Assembly: GCA_047605605.1 (NCBI GenBank)
Contig: JASGFG010000057.1
Span: 1-26,339 of the forward strand
Length of the DNA stretch: 26,339 nucleotides
Source of the DNA: JAATGA01 sp047605605
Lineage (GTDB): Bacteria; Pseudomonadota; Alphaproteobacteria; Rhodobacterales; Rhodobacteraceae
Direction: 5' to 3'
A model generated the notes under the pieces. The model made no database searches. It was not told the origin of the DNA and saw only the letters and a program-made list of their open reading frames with translations. How positions within the stretch are numbered: position 1 is the first letter of the stretch; each line of letters begins with the position of its first letter. Positions 16,381 through 23,626 of this stretch are shown in pieces. A program made the translations under genes and the position numbers.

Positions 16381-18099
16381 ATGGCACGGATTCTCATCAC
16401 CTCGGCCATCCCTTACATCAACGGGATCAAGCATCTGGGCAACCTTGTCGGCAGCCAGCTTCCGGCCGACCTGTTCGCCCGCTATTGCCGCGCCCGGGGC
16501 GACGAGGTGATGTTCATCTGCGCCACCGACGAACACGGCACGCCCGCCGAACTGGCCGCCGCCAAGGCGGGCAAGCCAGTCGAGGAATACTGCGCCGAGA
16601 TGCACGCCGTTCAGGCCGAACTGGCCCGCGGGTTCCGGCTGTCGTTCGACCATTTCGGCCGGTCCTCCAGCCAGCGGAACCACAAGCTGACCCAGCATTT
16701 CGCCGGTCAGCTGGATGCAAACGGCTATATCGAGGAGCGGGCCGAAAAACAGGTCTATTCCATCGACGATGGCCGCTTCCTGCCCGACCGCTATATCGAG
16801 GGCACCTGCCCGAACTGCGGCTATGACCGTGCGCGGGGCGACCAGTGCGAGAATTGCACCAAGCAGCTGGACCCGACCGACCTGATCAATCCGCACAGCG
16901 CGATTTCGGGGTCCACCAATCTGGAGGTGCGCGAGACCAAGCACCTTTACCTGCGCCAACGCGCGCTGAAGGACCAGATCGCCGCCTGGATCGATTCAAA
17001 GACCGACTGGCCGATCCTGACCACCTCGATCGCGAAGAAATGGCTGAACGACGGCGACGGGTTGCAGGACCGCGGCATCACCCGCGACCTCTATTGGGGC
17101 GTGCCGGTGAAGAAGGGCGACCAGCCCTGGCCGGGGATGGAGGGCAAGGTTTTCTACGTCTGGTTCGACGCGCCCATCGAATATATCGCCGCGACCGCCG
17201 AATGGGCCGATGCCAAGGGTCTGGGCGATGACGCCTGGCAACGCTGGTGGCGCACCGACAAGGGCGCGGGCGATGTGACCTATTACGAGTTCATGGGCAA
17301 GGACAACGTGCCCTTCCACACCCTGTCCTTCCCGGCCACGATCCTTGGGTCGGGCGAGCCCTGGAAGCTGGTCGATTACCTGAAATCGTTCAACTACCTG
17401 AATTATGACGGCGGCCAGTTTTCCACGTCACAGGGCCGCGGCGTGTTCATGGACCAGGCGCTGTCGATCCTGCCGGCGGATTACTGGCGGTGGTGGCTTT
17501 TGTCCCATGCGCCCGAATCCTCGGACAGCGAATTCACCTGGGAAAACTTCCAGACCTCGGTGAACAAGGATCTGGCGGATGTGCTGGGCAATTTCGTGTC
17601 CCGCGTGACCAAGTTCTGCGTTTCCAAATTCGGCAACGAGATCCCCGCAGGCGGCGCGTTCGGCCCGCAGGAGGCGGCGCTGATCGCCGATCTGGGCGCG
17701 CGCATCCGCGACTACGAGGGCTACATGTCGGCGATGGAAGTGCGCAAGGCCGCGGCCGAACTGCGGGCGATCTGGGTCGTCGGCAACGAATACCTGCAAT
17801 CAGCGGCGCCCTGGTCGGCGGTCAAGACCGACCCGGAGCGGGCGCAGGCCATCGTGCGGCTGGGGCTGAACCTGATCCGGGTCTATGCGATCCTGTCGCA
17901 GCCCTTCATCCCCGATGCGGCGGCGACGATGATGACCGCGATGGGGTCGGACGACTGGACCTGGCCGGGCGATGCCGCCGAGGCGTTGCGCGCCCTGCCC
18001 GAGGGTCATGGCTTTGCCGTGCCTGAAAACCTGTTCCGCAAGATCACCGACGAGGAGCGGGCCGATTGGCAGACCCGCTTTGCCGGGGTGCGCAAATAA
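16381..18099 (+). CDS. metG: Methionyl-tRNA synthetase
   Basis: 572-aa class I synthetase charging tRNA-Met. The N-terminal Rossmann core begins ILITSAIPYINGIKHLGNLVGS, with the HIGH-type motif as HLGN (18-21). The ATDEHGTP segment follows, and a single zinc knuckle uses C143-x2-C146 and C156-x2-C159. The second signature is unusual: QFSTSQ at 346-351, where KMSKS-like loops normally carry Lys. The anticodon-binding helical domain follows (residues about 395-560, including the Trp-containing NFQTSVNKDLADVLGNFVSRV segment). No C-terminal tRNA-binding dimer domain is present. ATG 16381 is the family start; longer upstream frames run through repeat sequence. A small minus-strand gene converges two bases after its stop. 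Confidence 0.95.
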   Translation: MARILITSAIPYINGIKHLGNLVGSQLPADLFARYCRARGDEVMFICATDEHGTPAELAAAKAGKPVEEYCAEMHAVQAELARGFRLSFDHFGRSSSQRNHKLTQHFAGQLDANGYIEERAEKQVYSIDDGRFLPDRYIEGTCPNCGYDRARGDQCENCTKQLDPTDLINPHSAISGSTNLEVRETKHLYLRQRALKDQIAAWIDSKTDWPILTTSIAKKWLNDGDGLQDRGITRDLYWGVPVKKGDQPWPGMEGKVFYVWFDAPIEYIAATAEWADAKGLGDDAWQRWWRTDKGAGDVTYYEFMGKDNVPFHTLSFPATILGSGEPWKLVDYLKSFNYLNYDGGQFSTSQGRGVFMDQALSILPADYWRWWLLSHAPESSDSEFTWENFQTSVNKDLADVLGNFVSRVTKFCVSKFGNEIPAGGAFGPQEAALIADLGARIRDYEGYMSAMEVRKAAAELRAIWVVGNEYLQSAAPWSAVKTDPERAQAIVRLGLNLIRVYAILSQPFIPDAAATMMTAMGSDDWTWPGDAAEALRALPEGHGFAVPENLFRKITDEERADWQTRFAGVRK

Positions 18100-18100
18100 C

Positions 18101-18274
18101 TCATCGGGCCGTCTGGGCGGCGGATGCGCTGCCCGGCGGGTGAACCAGACGCAGGGTGCCGACGACCGACAGCGCCAGCGCGAACATCGCGACCAGCATC
18201 AGCGTGAAGGCCCGGTTTCCGGGTTGCCCGCTGCGCGCGGGCGATGTTGCGGCAGGAACGGCGGGGCGGGGCAT
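18101..18274 (-). CDS. Small single-pass membrane protein, 57 aa
   Basis: I do not recognise the family. The reading frame gives MPRPAVPAATSPARSGQPGNRAFTLMLVAMFALALSVVGTLRLVHPPGSASAAQTAR. Residues 22-44 form one clear transmembrane helix, flanked by a Pro/Ala/Ser-rich N-terminus with Arg and a Pro/Ala tail, suggesting an inner-membrane anchor-type miniprotein. AGAGGA lies about 11 bases before ATG 18274. It converges with metG (stop codons separated by one base) and is divergent from gcrA 150 bases away, filling what would otherwise be a gap. Codon choice looks like that of its neighbours. Expression is unproven. Confidence 0.65.
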   Translation of the reverse strand: MPRPAVPAATSPARSGQPGNRAFTLMLVAMFALALSVVGTLRLVHPPGSASAAQTAR

Positions 18275-18364
18275 TGCGGTCGGTCCTCTGCTGGCTTACA
18301 TGGAATGCGAACCGAACGCGGGGCGCGGCCTTGCGGTTCCGCATCATGCGGGGCCGAGGGTGGC

Positions 18365-18394
18365 TTGTATCCCCCCTGCGCCACCGGATAGAAT
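18365..18394 (+). promoter_or_regulatory. Candidate sigma-70 promoter of gcrA
   Basis: TTGTAT (18365-18370) and TAGAAT (18389-18394) are separated by 18 bases, 30 bases before the gcrA ATG. The sequence around the -10 is AT-richer than the surroundings. No GANTC (CcrM) site is seen in this promoter. Confidence 0.45.
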
Positions 18395-18424
18395 GCACGC
18401 CAGTTTTCCAATCGGAGTTCCCGG

Positions 18425-19036
18425 ATGTCCTGGACCGACGAGCGCGTCGAGACGCTCAAACGAATGTGGGCCGAAGGCCAGAGCGCCAGCCAGATCGCCA
18501 AGGAACTGGGCGGGGTCACGCGCAATGCGGTGATCGGCAAGGTGCATCGGCTGGGCCTGTCGAACCGCGTCGGCGGCGGTGCCGGGGATGAGGAGGAGGC
18601 AGCGCCCGTCGCAGCAGCGCCCGCCGCACCCGCGCGCCCCGAGCCGGCCAGCAGACCGGCCGAGCCGGAGACGCGCGCCGAAGCGCCGCAGCCCCGCGTC
18701 GAAACCCCGCGCCCTGCCCCGCAGCCGCCCGCCAGCGTGACGCCTCTGCCGGTGCGCAAGCCCATCGTCCCGGCTGGCCAGCCGCTGCCGCCGCAGCCTT
18801 CGGCCAACGAGATCAGCCCCGAGGCGCTGGCCTCGGTGCGCGAGGTGGAAAAGCGCGCGCGCAAGCTGACGCTGATGGAGCTGACCGAGCGGACCTGCAA
18901 ATGGCCGATCGGCGACCCGGCGACCGAGGACTTCTGGTTCTGCGGCCTGCCCAGCCTGCCGGGCAAGCCCTATTGCGAGGCGCATGTGGGCGTCGCCTTC
19001 CAGCCGATGAGCGCACGCCGGGACCGTCGACGCTAG
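18425..19036 (+). CDS. gcrA: Cell-cycle regulator GcrA
   Basis: 203-aa alphaproteobacterial regulator that binds the sigma-70 holoenzyme and promoters carrying CcrM-methylated GANTC. The N-terminal DNA-binding domain (1-48) is the hallmark: MSWTDERVETLKRMWAEGQSASQIAKELGGVTRNAVIGKVHRLGLSNR. A long Ala/Pro/Glu-rich linker (about 49-140) follows, and the C-terminal sigma-interacting domain contains LMELTERTCKWPIGDP...FCGLP...GKPYCEAH with conserved Cys and Trp. The length is at the upper end of the family because of the linker. The ATG has CGGAG upstream. A two-hairpin region follows before rimO. Confidence 0.95.
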   Translation: MSWTDERVETLKRMWAEGQSASQIAKELGGVTRNAVIGKVHRLGLSNRVGGGAGDEEEAAPVAAAPAAPARPEPASRPAEPETRAEAPQPRVETPRPAPQPPASVTPLPVRKPIVPAGQPLPPQPSANEISPEALASVREVEKRARKLTLMELTERTCKWPIGDPATEDFWFCGLPSLPGKPYCEAHVGVAFQPMSARRDRRR

Positions 19037-19053
19037 GGAGGGCCGATGGCGGA

Positions 19054-19105
19054 GCGGGGGCCAGCCCCCGCACCCCCGTGATATTTGGGTCCAGAAAGAG
19101 GGGGA
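19054..19105 (+). repeat. Dispersed hairpin-plus-tail element, copy D
   Basis: A 7-bp stem GCGGGGG/CCCCCGC with loop CCAG (19054-19060 with 19065-19071), then ACCCCCGTG and the tail ATATTTGGGTCCAGAAAG followed by G-rich sequence. The tail is almost identical to copy A. It lies 17 bases after the gcrA stop, reading in the same direction. Confidence 0.75.
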
Positions 19106-19135
19106 AGGGCATCGTCCTTCCCTTTGTGGTTTTCA
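19102..19135 (+). terminator. Probable terminator of gcrA
   Basis: GGGAAGG (19102-19108) pairs with CCTTCCC (19116-19122) around a 7-base loop, followed by TTTGTGGTTTTC. It directly follows dispersed element copy D, so the two may act as a bipartite terminator between gcrA and rimO. Confidence 0.5.
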
Positions 19136-19149
19136 GGAAGTCAGCAGCG

Positions 19150-20535
19150 ATGAGCGCCAACCCCCCGAACCTTCGCCCCGATCTGGCGCCCCGGCCCGTG
19201 TTCGACGCGGTGCCGCGCGCCGGACAGCCGACCATCGGCATGGTGTCGCTGGGTTGCCCCAAGGCGCTGGTCGACAGCGAGCGCATCCTGACCCGCCTGC
19301 GGGCCGAAGGCTATGCGATCAGCCCCGATTACAAGGGCGCGGATGCGGTGATCGTTAACACCTGCGGGTTTCTGGACAGCGCCAAGGCCGAAAGTCTGGA
19401 TGCCATCGGCGAGGCGCTGCGCGAGAACGGCAAGGTGCTGGTGACGGGATGTCTGGGGGCGGAGCCGGAATACATCACTGGCGCGCATCCCAAGGTGATG
19501 GCCGTGACTGGCCCGCATCAGTATGAGGCAGTGCTGGATGCCGTGCACAAGGCGGTGCCGCCGGCGCCCGATCCGTTCCTGGACCTGTTGCCCGCGCAGA
19601 GTGTCAGCCTGACCCCCCGGCATTACTCTTACCTAAAGATTTCCGAAGGTTGCAACCACAAGTGCAAGTTCTGCATCATCCCCGACATGCGCGGACGGCT
19701 GGTGTCGCGCCCCGCCCATGCGGTGATGCGCGAGGCGGAAAAGCTGGTCGAGGCGGGGGTGAAGGAGCTGCTGGTGATCAGCCAGGACACTTCGGCCTAT
19801 GGGGTGGACATCAAGCACGCCACCAGTGCGACGCGCGGCGGGCGCGAGCATCGGGCGCATATCACCGATCTGGCGCGCGATCTGGGGTCGCTCGGGGCCT
19901 GGGTGCGGCTGCATTATGTCTATCCCTACCCGCATGTGCGCGACCTGATCCCGCTGATGACGGAGGGGCTGGTGCTGCCCTATCTGGACATTCCGTTCCA
20001 GCACGCGCACCCCGACACGCTGAAACGCATGGCGCGGCCGGCGGCGGCGGCCCGGACGCTGGACGAGATCGCGGCCTGGCGCGCCGCCTGCCCCGACATC
20101 GTGCTGCGGTCGACCTTCATCGTCGGCTATCCGGGCGAGACAGAGGCGGAGTTCCAGACCCTGCTGGACTGGCTGGACGAGGCGCAGCTGGATCGGGTCG
20201 GCTGTTTTCAGTATGAAAACGTCAAGGGCGCGCGGTCGAACGACCTGCCCGATCATGTTCCGGCTGAGGTCAAGCAGGACCGCTGGGACCGATTCATGGA
20301 AAAGGCGCAGGCGATTTCCGAGGCGAAGCTGGCCGCCAAGGTCGGGCGCATCCTGGATGTGATCGTGGATGAGGTGGACGGCGAAGGCGCGACCTGCCGC
20401 ACCAAGGCCGATGCGCCGGAAATCGACGGAAACCTGTTCATCGACGAGGGGTTCGAGGGCCTGGCCCCCGGCGACATCGTGACGGTCGAGGTCGAGGAGG
20501 CCAGCGAATACGACCTGTGGGGCCGCCTCGTCTGA
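19150..20535 (+). CDS. rimO: Ribosomal protein S12 methylthiotransferase RimO
   Basis: 461-aa radical-SAM enzyme adding a methylthio group to the conserved Asp of ribosomal protein S12. The N-terminal methylthiotransferase domain carries the first [4Fe-4S] ligands C36 (SLGCPKALVDSE), C72 (VNTCGFLDSAK) and C101 (TGCLGA). The radical-SAM CxxxCxxC motif is C168-C172-C175 (EGCNHKCKFCIIP). A C-terminal TRAM domain follows (about 395-461, VIVDEVDGEGATCRTKADAPEIDG). RimO rather than MiaB is indicated by VSLGCPKALVDSERIL and the TKADAPEIDG ending. ATG 19150 gives a normal family length; longer in-frame upstream sequence runs through copy D of the repeat and is rejected. Confidence 0.95.
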   Translation: MSANPPNLRPDLAPRPVFDAVPRAGQPTIGMVSLGCPKALVDSERILTRLRAEGYAISPDYKGADAVIVNTCGFLDSAKAESLDAIGEALRENGKVLVTGCLGAEPEYITGAHPKVMAVTGPHQYEAVLDAVHKAVPPAPDPFLDLLPAQSVSLTPRHYSYLKISEGCNHKCKFCIIPDMRGRLVSRPAHAVMREAEKLVEAGVKELLVISQDTSAYGVDIKHATSATRGGREHRAHITDLARDLGSLGAWVRLHYVYPYPHVRDLIPLMTEGLVLPYLDIPFQHAHPDTLKRMARPAAAARTLDEIAAWRAACPDIVLRSTFIVGYPGETEAEFQTLLDWLDEAQLDRVGCFQYENVKGARSNDLPDHVPAEVKQDRWDRFMEKAQAISEAKLAAKVGRILDVIVDEVDGEGATCRTKADAPEIDGNLFIDEGFEGLAPGDIVTVEVEEASEYDLWGRLV

Positions 20536-20550
20536 GACGGGCGGCCCGCG

Positions 20551-20575
20551 GCGGCGGCCGGGATTGCCGCCGTTT
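20551..20575 (+). terminator. Weak terminator-like hairpin after rimO
   Basis: CGGCGGC (20552-20558) pairs with GCCGCCG (20566-20572) around 7 bases, followed by TTT. It begins 16 bases after the rimO stop. The T run is too short for a confident call. Confidence 0.35.
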
Positions 20576-20623
20576 CCCGGTCGGCGCGCCGGGGGCCTGC
20601 CCTTTGGCCACTGGACTTTTGCG

Positions 20624-20647
20624 GGGGGCAGACTTTATCCTGCCCCC
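20624..20647. promoter_or_regulatory. 8-bp inverted repeat upstream of the sigma-54 activator
   Basis: GGGGGCAG (20624-20631) and CTGCCCCC (20640-20647) form a perfect inverted repeat around ACTTTATC, ending 56 bases before the GTG start. It could be an operator or a leader hairpin. No matching promoter could be assigned with confidence. Confidence 0.35.
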
Positions 20648-20703
20648 ATGCGCCGCAATCGTCCCATGGACCTTCCGACCCGATCAGCCCGGAAAGGACG
20701 GCC

Positions 20704-21756
20704 GTGACAGATCTGCCCCCGATCCAGCCCGCCGTCCTTGCGACGGGATTTGTGGGGTCTTCCGGTGCGATGGCCCGCATCCATGCGCGCATCGCCTCGG
20801 TCGCGCGGTCGACGGCGACGGTCTTCATCACCGGCGAAAGCGGCACGGGCAAGGAACTGGCGGCGCTGGCCGTTCACGGGGCCTCGCCCCGCGCCGCGGG
20901 TCCGTTCATCGCGCTGAACTGTGGCGCCATTCCGCATGATCTGCTGGAATCAGAGGTCTTCGGCCATGTGAAAGGGTCTTTCACGGGCGCGATCTCGGAC
21001 AAGCCCGGCGCAGCGGCGGCGGCCGACGGCGGCACGCTTTTCCTTGACGAAGTGTGCGAAATGGCCCCCGCGCTGCAAACCAAGCTGCTGCGGTTCCTGC
21101 AAACCTCGACCATCCAGCCGGTCGGCGCGGTGCGGCCGAAGAAGGTGGACGTGCGCATCATCTGCGCCACCAACCGCGACCCGCGCGAGGCGGTGCGCAA
21201 GGGCCTGTTCCGCGAGGATCTGTTCTATCGGCTTTACGTCGTGCCGCTGCACATGCCGCCCCTGCGCGAACGCGGCGAGGATGTTATCGAGATCGCCGAG
21301 GCGGCGCTGACCCGATTTGCGGCCGAGGAAGGGCGCGACTATCACGGGCTTGACGACGAAGTGCGCACCCTGTTCCGCGAGATGGGCTGGCCCGGCAACG
21401 TCCGCCAGTTGCTGAACGTCATCCGCAATGTCGTTGTGCTGAACGACGGGGGGAAGGTCACACGCTCGATGCTGCCCGACACGCTGGACGGGGCGAGCTC
21501 CACTTCGGCCGGGCTGATCCTGCCAGACGAGCCGCCCGCCGCCGCCCCGGCCGAAAGCGCCCACGGGATCGAGGCGCTCGCCGGCCGCAGCATGGCCGAG
21601 ATCGAGCGCATGGTGATCGAGGCCGCGCTGGCCCGCCATGGCGGATCGGTGCCGCGCGCCGCGCGGGAACTGGACCTGTCGCCCTCGACGCTGTACCGCA
21701 AGATCGAGGGCTGGCGCGATCAGGGCGCGGGACGGGTCGCGCGCTCGATCCGGTAG
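20704..21756 (+). CDS. Sigma-54-dependent activator without receiver domain
   Basis: 350-aa enhancer-binding protein that uses ATP hydrolysis to open promoters bound by RpoN polymerase. The AAA+ domain starts almost at the N-terminus: Walker A GESGTGK (44-50), the sigma-54-contacting loop as GSFTGA (91-96, usually GAFTGA), Walker B TLFLDE (111-116), sensor RIICATNRD, and Arg-finger segment FREDLFYRLYVVPLHMPPLRER. A Fis-type HTH ends the protein (about 290-345, GGSVPRAARELDLSPSTLYRKIEGW). No receiver, GAF or PAS domain is present, so control is likely by partner proteins or level, as in PspF. GTG 20704 has GGAAAGGA upstream. No sigma-54 target is evident nearby. The 3' end overlaps the opposite gene by 37 bases. 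Confidence 0.88.
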   Translation: MTDLPPIQPAVLATGFVGSSGAMARIHARIASVARSTATVFITGESGTGKELAALAVHGASPRAAGPFIALNCGAIPHDLLESEVFGHVKGSFTGAISDKPGAAAAADGGTLFLDEVCEMAPALQTKLLRFLQTSTIQPVGAVRPKKVDVRIICATNRDPREAVRKGLFREDLFYRLYVVPLHMPPLRERGEDVIEIAEAALTRFAAEEGRDYHGLDDEVRTLFREMGWPGNVRQLLNVIRNVVVLNDGGKVTRSMLPDTLDGASSTSAGLILPDEPPAAAPAESAHGIEALAGRSMAEIERMVIEAALARHGGSVPRAARELDLSPSTLYRKIEGWRDQGAGRVARSIR

Positions 21757-21968
21757 CTGCCTTCGGGCAGGTTCAGCGCCGCCGCCAGATCCTGCACCTG
21801 CGCCATGGACAGGGCGATGCGGACGGGCTGATCGGTGCGAGGGTCCATCTGTTCAAGAACCACGCAATCCTCGAAAGCCTCGATGGTGACATCCTCCTGC
21901 AACGGGGCGGGGCCCTCGTCCATCAGGGTGATCACGGTGGCGTCGAAATCGTGCTCGATGGTGAACAT
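21720..21968 (-). CDS. Small conserved-looking hypothetical protein, 82 aa
   Basis: I do not recognise a family. The product MFTIEHDFDATVITLMDEGPAPLQEDVTIEAFEDCVVLEQMDPRTDQPVRIALSMAQVQDLAAALNLPEGSYRIERATRPAP is acidic and looks like a small alpha/beta fold: strands FTIEHDF, ATVITLMD, CVVLEQMD and VRIALSMA, then the helix AQVQDLAAALN and a closing strand. No signal peptide or membrane helix is visible. The ATG at 21968 is chosen because upstream in-frame sequence is Pro/Arg-rich and non-native; the ribosome site is weak. Its last 37 bases lie antisense to the end of the sigma-54 activator gene. It is divergent from the M48 peptidase gene. Confidence 0.65.
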   Translation of the reverse strand: MFTIEHDFDATVITLMDEGPAPLQEDVTIEAFEDCVVLEQMDPRTDQPVRIALSMAQVQDLAAALNLPEGSYRIERATRPAP

Positions 21969-22102
21969 GGGGACATGGTAGGGCGGCGGGGGCCGCCGCT
22001 CAACCCCCCGCAGTGCGGTGAACTTCGCGCGAGCGGCGGGACAAGGGCTTTCAGGCGGCGCTGCATCTGCTATGCCAAGGGCAAAAGAGGCTGGAGGCGG
22101 GC

Positions 22103-22852
22103 ATGATCGGGCGGACGGGCGCGGCGCTGGCATTGGCCGTGACATTGGCGGGATGCGTCTCTACCGGCACCCACGCGCCGGGGGCGCAGATGCCGGCACA
22201 GGTGCCGCCCCCGCGGACGGCGGTATCCGCCGCACATCTGACGCCCACGCAGGCGGCGCAGAACTTTGTCAGCGTGGTCGACCGCGTGGAACCCGTGGCC
22301 GAGGCGATGTGCAGGGCGCGCACCCGCGGCATTCCCTGCAATTTCCGCATCGCCATCGACGACCGGCCGAACCAGCCGCCGAACGCCTTTCAGACGCTGG
22401 ATGAGCGCGGGCACCCGATCATCGGCTTTACGCTGGCCCTGATCGCCGATGCGCGCAACGCCGACGAGATCGCCTTTGTGCTGGGGCACGAGGCGAGCCA
22501 CCACATCCTTGGCCATATACCGGCGCAGCGGAAATCGGCCATGACGGGCGCGATCCTTGCCGGAGTGCTGGCGAGCGCAGGCGGCGCCGATCCCGCCGCG
22601 ATCGAGGCCGCGCAGCAGATGGGGGCCACCGTCGCCGCGCGCAGCTATTCCAAGGAATACGAACTGGCCGCCGATGCGCTTGGCGCCGAAATCGCGGTGC
22701 GCGCCGGCTATGACGCGGTGCATGGTGCGGCCTTTTTCGACCGGCTGCCCGATCCCGGCAACCGTTTCCTTGGCAGCCATCCCGCGAATGCGCAGCGCAA
22801 GGCGCTGGTGCGCCGCGTGCAGGCCGAGCTGACGGGAACCGCCGGATACTGA
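22103..22852 (+). CDS. M48-family zinc metallopeptidase lipoprotein
   Basis: 249-aa envelope peptidase. A lipoprotein signal (MIGRTGAALALAVTLAGC) has lipobox LAGC, so the mature protein begins at Cys18 and is probably outer-membrane anchored, facing the periplasm. The active site is H129-E130-A-S-H133 (GHEASHH), with Glu187 in YSKEYELAAD as the expected third zinc ligand. The ending FLGSHPANAQRKALVRRV matches the SHP..RI motif of M48 LoiP/BepA-like enzymes that act in envelope quality control. GGAGG lies about 7 bases upstream of ATG 22103. The target substrate is unknown. Two cysteines (C70, C79) could form a disulfide. Confidence 0.9.
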   Translation: MIGRTGAALALAVTLAGCVSTGTHAPGAQMPAQVPPPRTAVSAAHLTPTQAAQNFVSVVDRVEPVAEAMCRARTRGIPCNFRIAIDDRPNQPPNAFQTLDERGHPIIGFTLALIADARNADEIAFVLGHEASHHILGHIPAQRKSAMTGAILAGVLASAGGADPAAIEAAQQMGATVAARSYSKEYELAADALGAEIAVRAGYDAVHGAAFFDRLPDPGNRFLGSHPANAQRKALVRRVQAELTGTAGY

Positions 22853-22923
22853 CTTGATGCGGATCAAGGCGCGTTCCCGGCGCCCGGTCATCCTTGGCCC
22901 CAAGCAGGAAACAGGGGGATGCG

Positions 22924-23181
22924 ATGATCGGATATGTCGGGGCGCCGCGGGCCTGGGGCCTGACCCGCGGGATGGCGCGGGTGCTGGGGGTCGATCTGAC
23001 CGATGCCGTGGTCGAGGGCTGGCTGTCGCGCCCCGAACTGGGCGCGATGGTCGACCGCTGCGGGGCTTGCCCGCACGAGGCGCGCTGTCTGGACTGGCTT
23101 TCCCGTCACGTCAGCGCCCCGGCCCTGCCCGGCTATTGCCGGAACCGGCAGGCACTGGAGGCGCTGCGCTCCCCGACTTGA
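22924..23181 (+). CDS. DUF6455-type small Cys protein, 85 aa
   Basis: Small protein of unknown function, resembling the DUF6455 group found in Rhodobacteraceae. The helical first part (WGLTRGMARVLGVDLTDAVVEGWLSRPELGAMVDRC) leads into a four-Cys arrangement, C46-x2-C49-PH-x4-C55 and C72 (GYCRN), with LDWL between, suggesting metal binding or disulfides. No signal peptide is seen. The start at 22924 follows a G-rich stretch (CAGGGGGATGCG); an in-frame ATG at 22894 lacks a ribosome site. It sits 71 bases after the peptidase gene. Confidence 0.75.
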   Translation: MIGYVGAPRAWGLTRGMARVLGVDLTDAVVEGWLSRPELGAMVDRCGACPHEARCLDWLSRHVSAPALPGYCRNRQALEALRSPT

Positions 23182-23238
23182 GCCCACCGGCATAAGCCCG
23201 CGACTTGAGCCTGCGCCCTGCCCGCGCTAAGGCGGAGC

Positions 23239-23601
23239 ATGTTGCAGATCAAGGATGTCGTTCGCGACCGCGGGTCGCGCTATGCCGTATCGGGCGGGCC
23301 GGTTCAGGGCCGCGCCGGGATCGAAGCTTTCCTGCGCGAGCTGAAGGCCGCAAAGAAATACGCAAAGGCCACGCACAACACCTGGGCCTGCATCCTGTCG
23401 GGTGAAGGCCCGGTTCGCAATGACGATGGCGAATCCGGTGCGGCGGCGGTCATCCTGAAGATGCTGGAGCGCGCGGGGCTGACCGATCATGTCGTGGTCG
23501 TGACGCGCTGGTATGGCGGCGTCCATCTGGGCGGCGACCGCTTTGCCCATGTCGTCACCTGCGTGCGGGAATATCTGGCACGCCAAGACGCGGCCCGCTA
23601 A
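23239..23601 (+). CDS. IMPACT-domain (YigZ/UPF0029 N-terminal) protein, stand-alone
   Basis: 120-aa protein consisting only of the IMPACT N-terminal fold. Diagnostic segments are KATHNTWACIL (43-53), NDDGESGAAAVILKML (61-76) and VVVVTRWYGGVHLGGDRF (85-102), matching the KA.HN..A, DDGEP.GTAG and VVVTRYFGG.LG patterns of YigZ. The usual bacterial YigZ is about 200 aa with a second domain; that part is absent, and no frame downstream supplies it. The role is unknown; eukaryotic IMPACT acts on translation control. ATG 23239 follows GGCGGAGC. The next gene, dgkA, starts 25 bases after the stop. Confidence 0.85.
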   Translation: MLQIKDVVRDRGSRYAVSGGPVQGRAGIEAFLRELKAAKKYAKATHNTWACILSGEGPVRNDDGESGAAAVILKMLERAGLTDHVVVVTRWYGGVHLGGDRFAHVVTCVREYLARQDAAR

Positions 23602-23626
23602 CCTGTGCCCTCAAACGGGGGGAAGG

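Noticed and set aside
18901..19149. In-frame extension of rimO back into gcrA.
   Set aside because: It overlaps the conserved C-terminal domain of gcrA and crosses repeat copy D; ATG 19150 gives normal length.
20600..20640. Possible sigma-54 or sigma-70 promoter before the sigma-54 activator gene.
   Set aside because: The GG and GC pairs are 6 or 13 bases apart, not 10, and the best sigma-70 candidate has a very poor -10.
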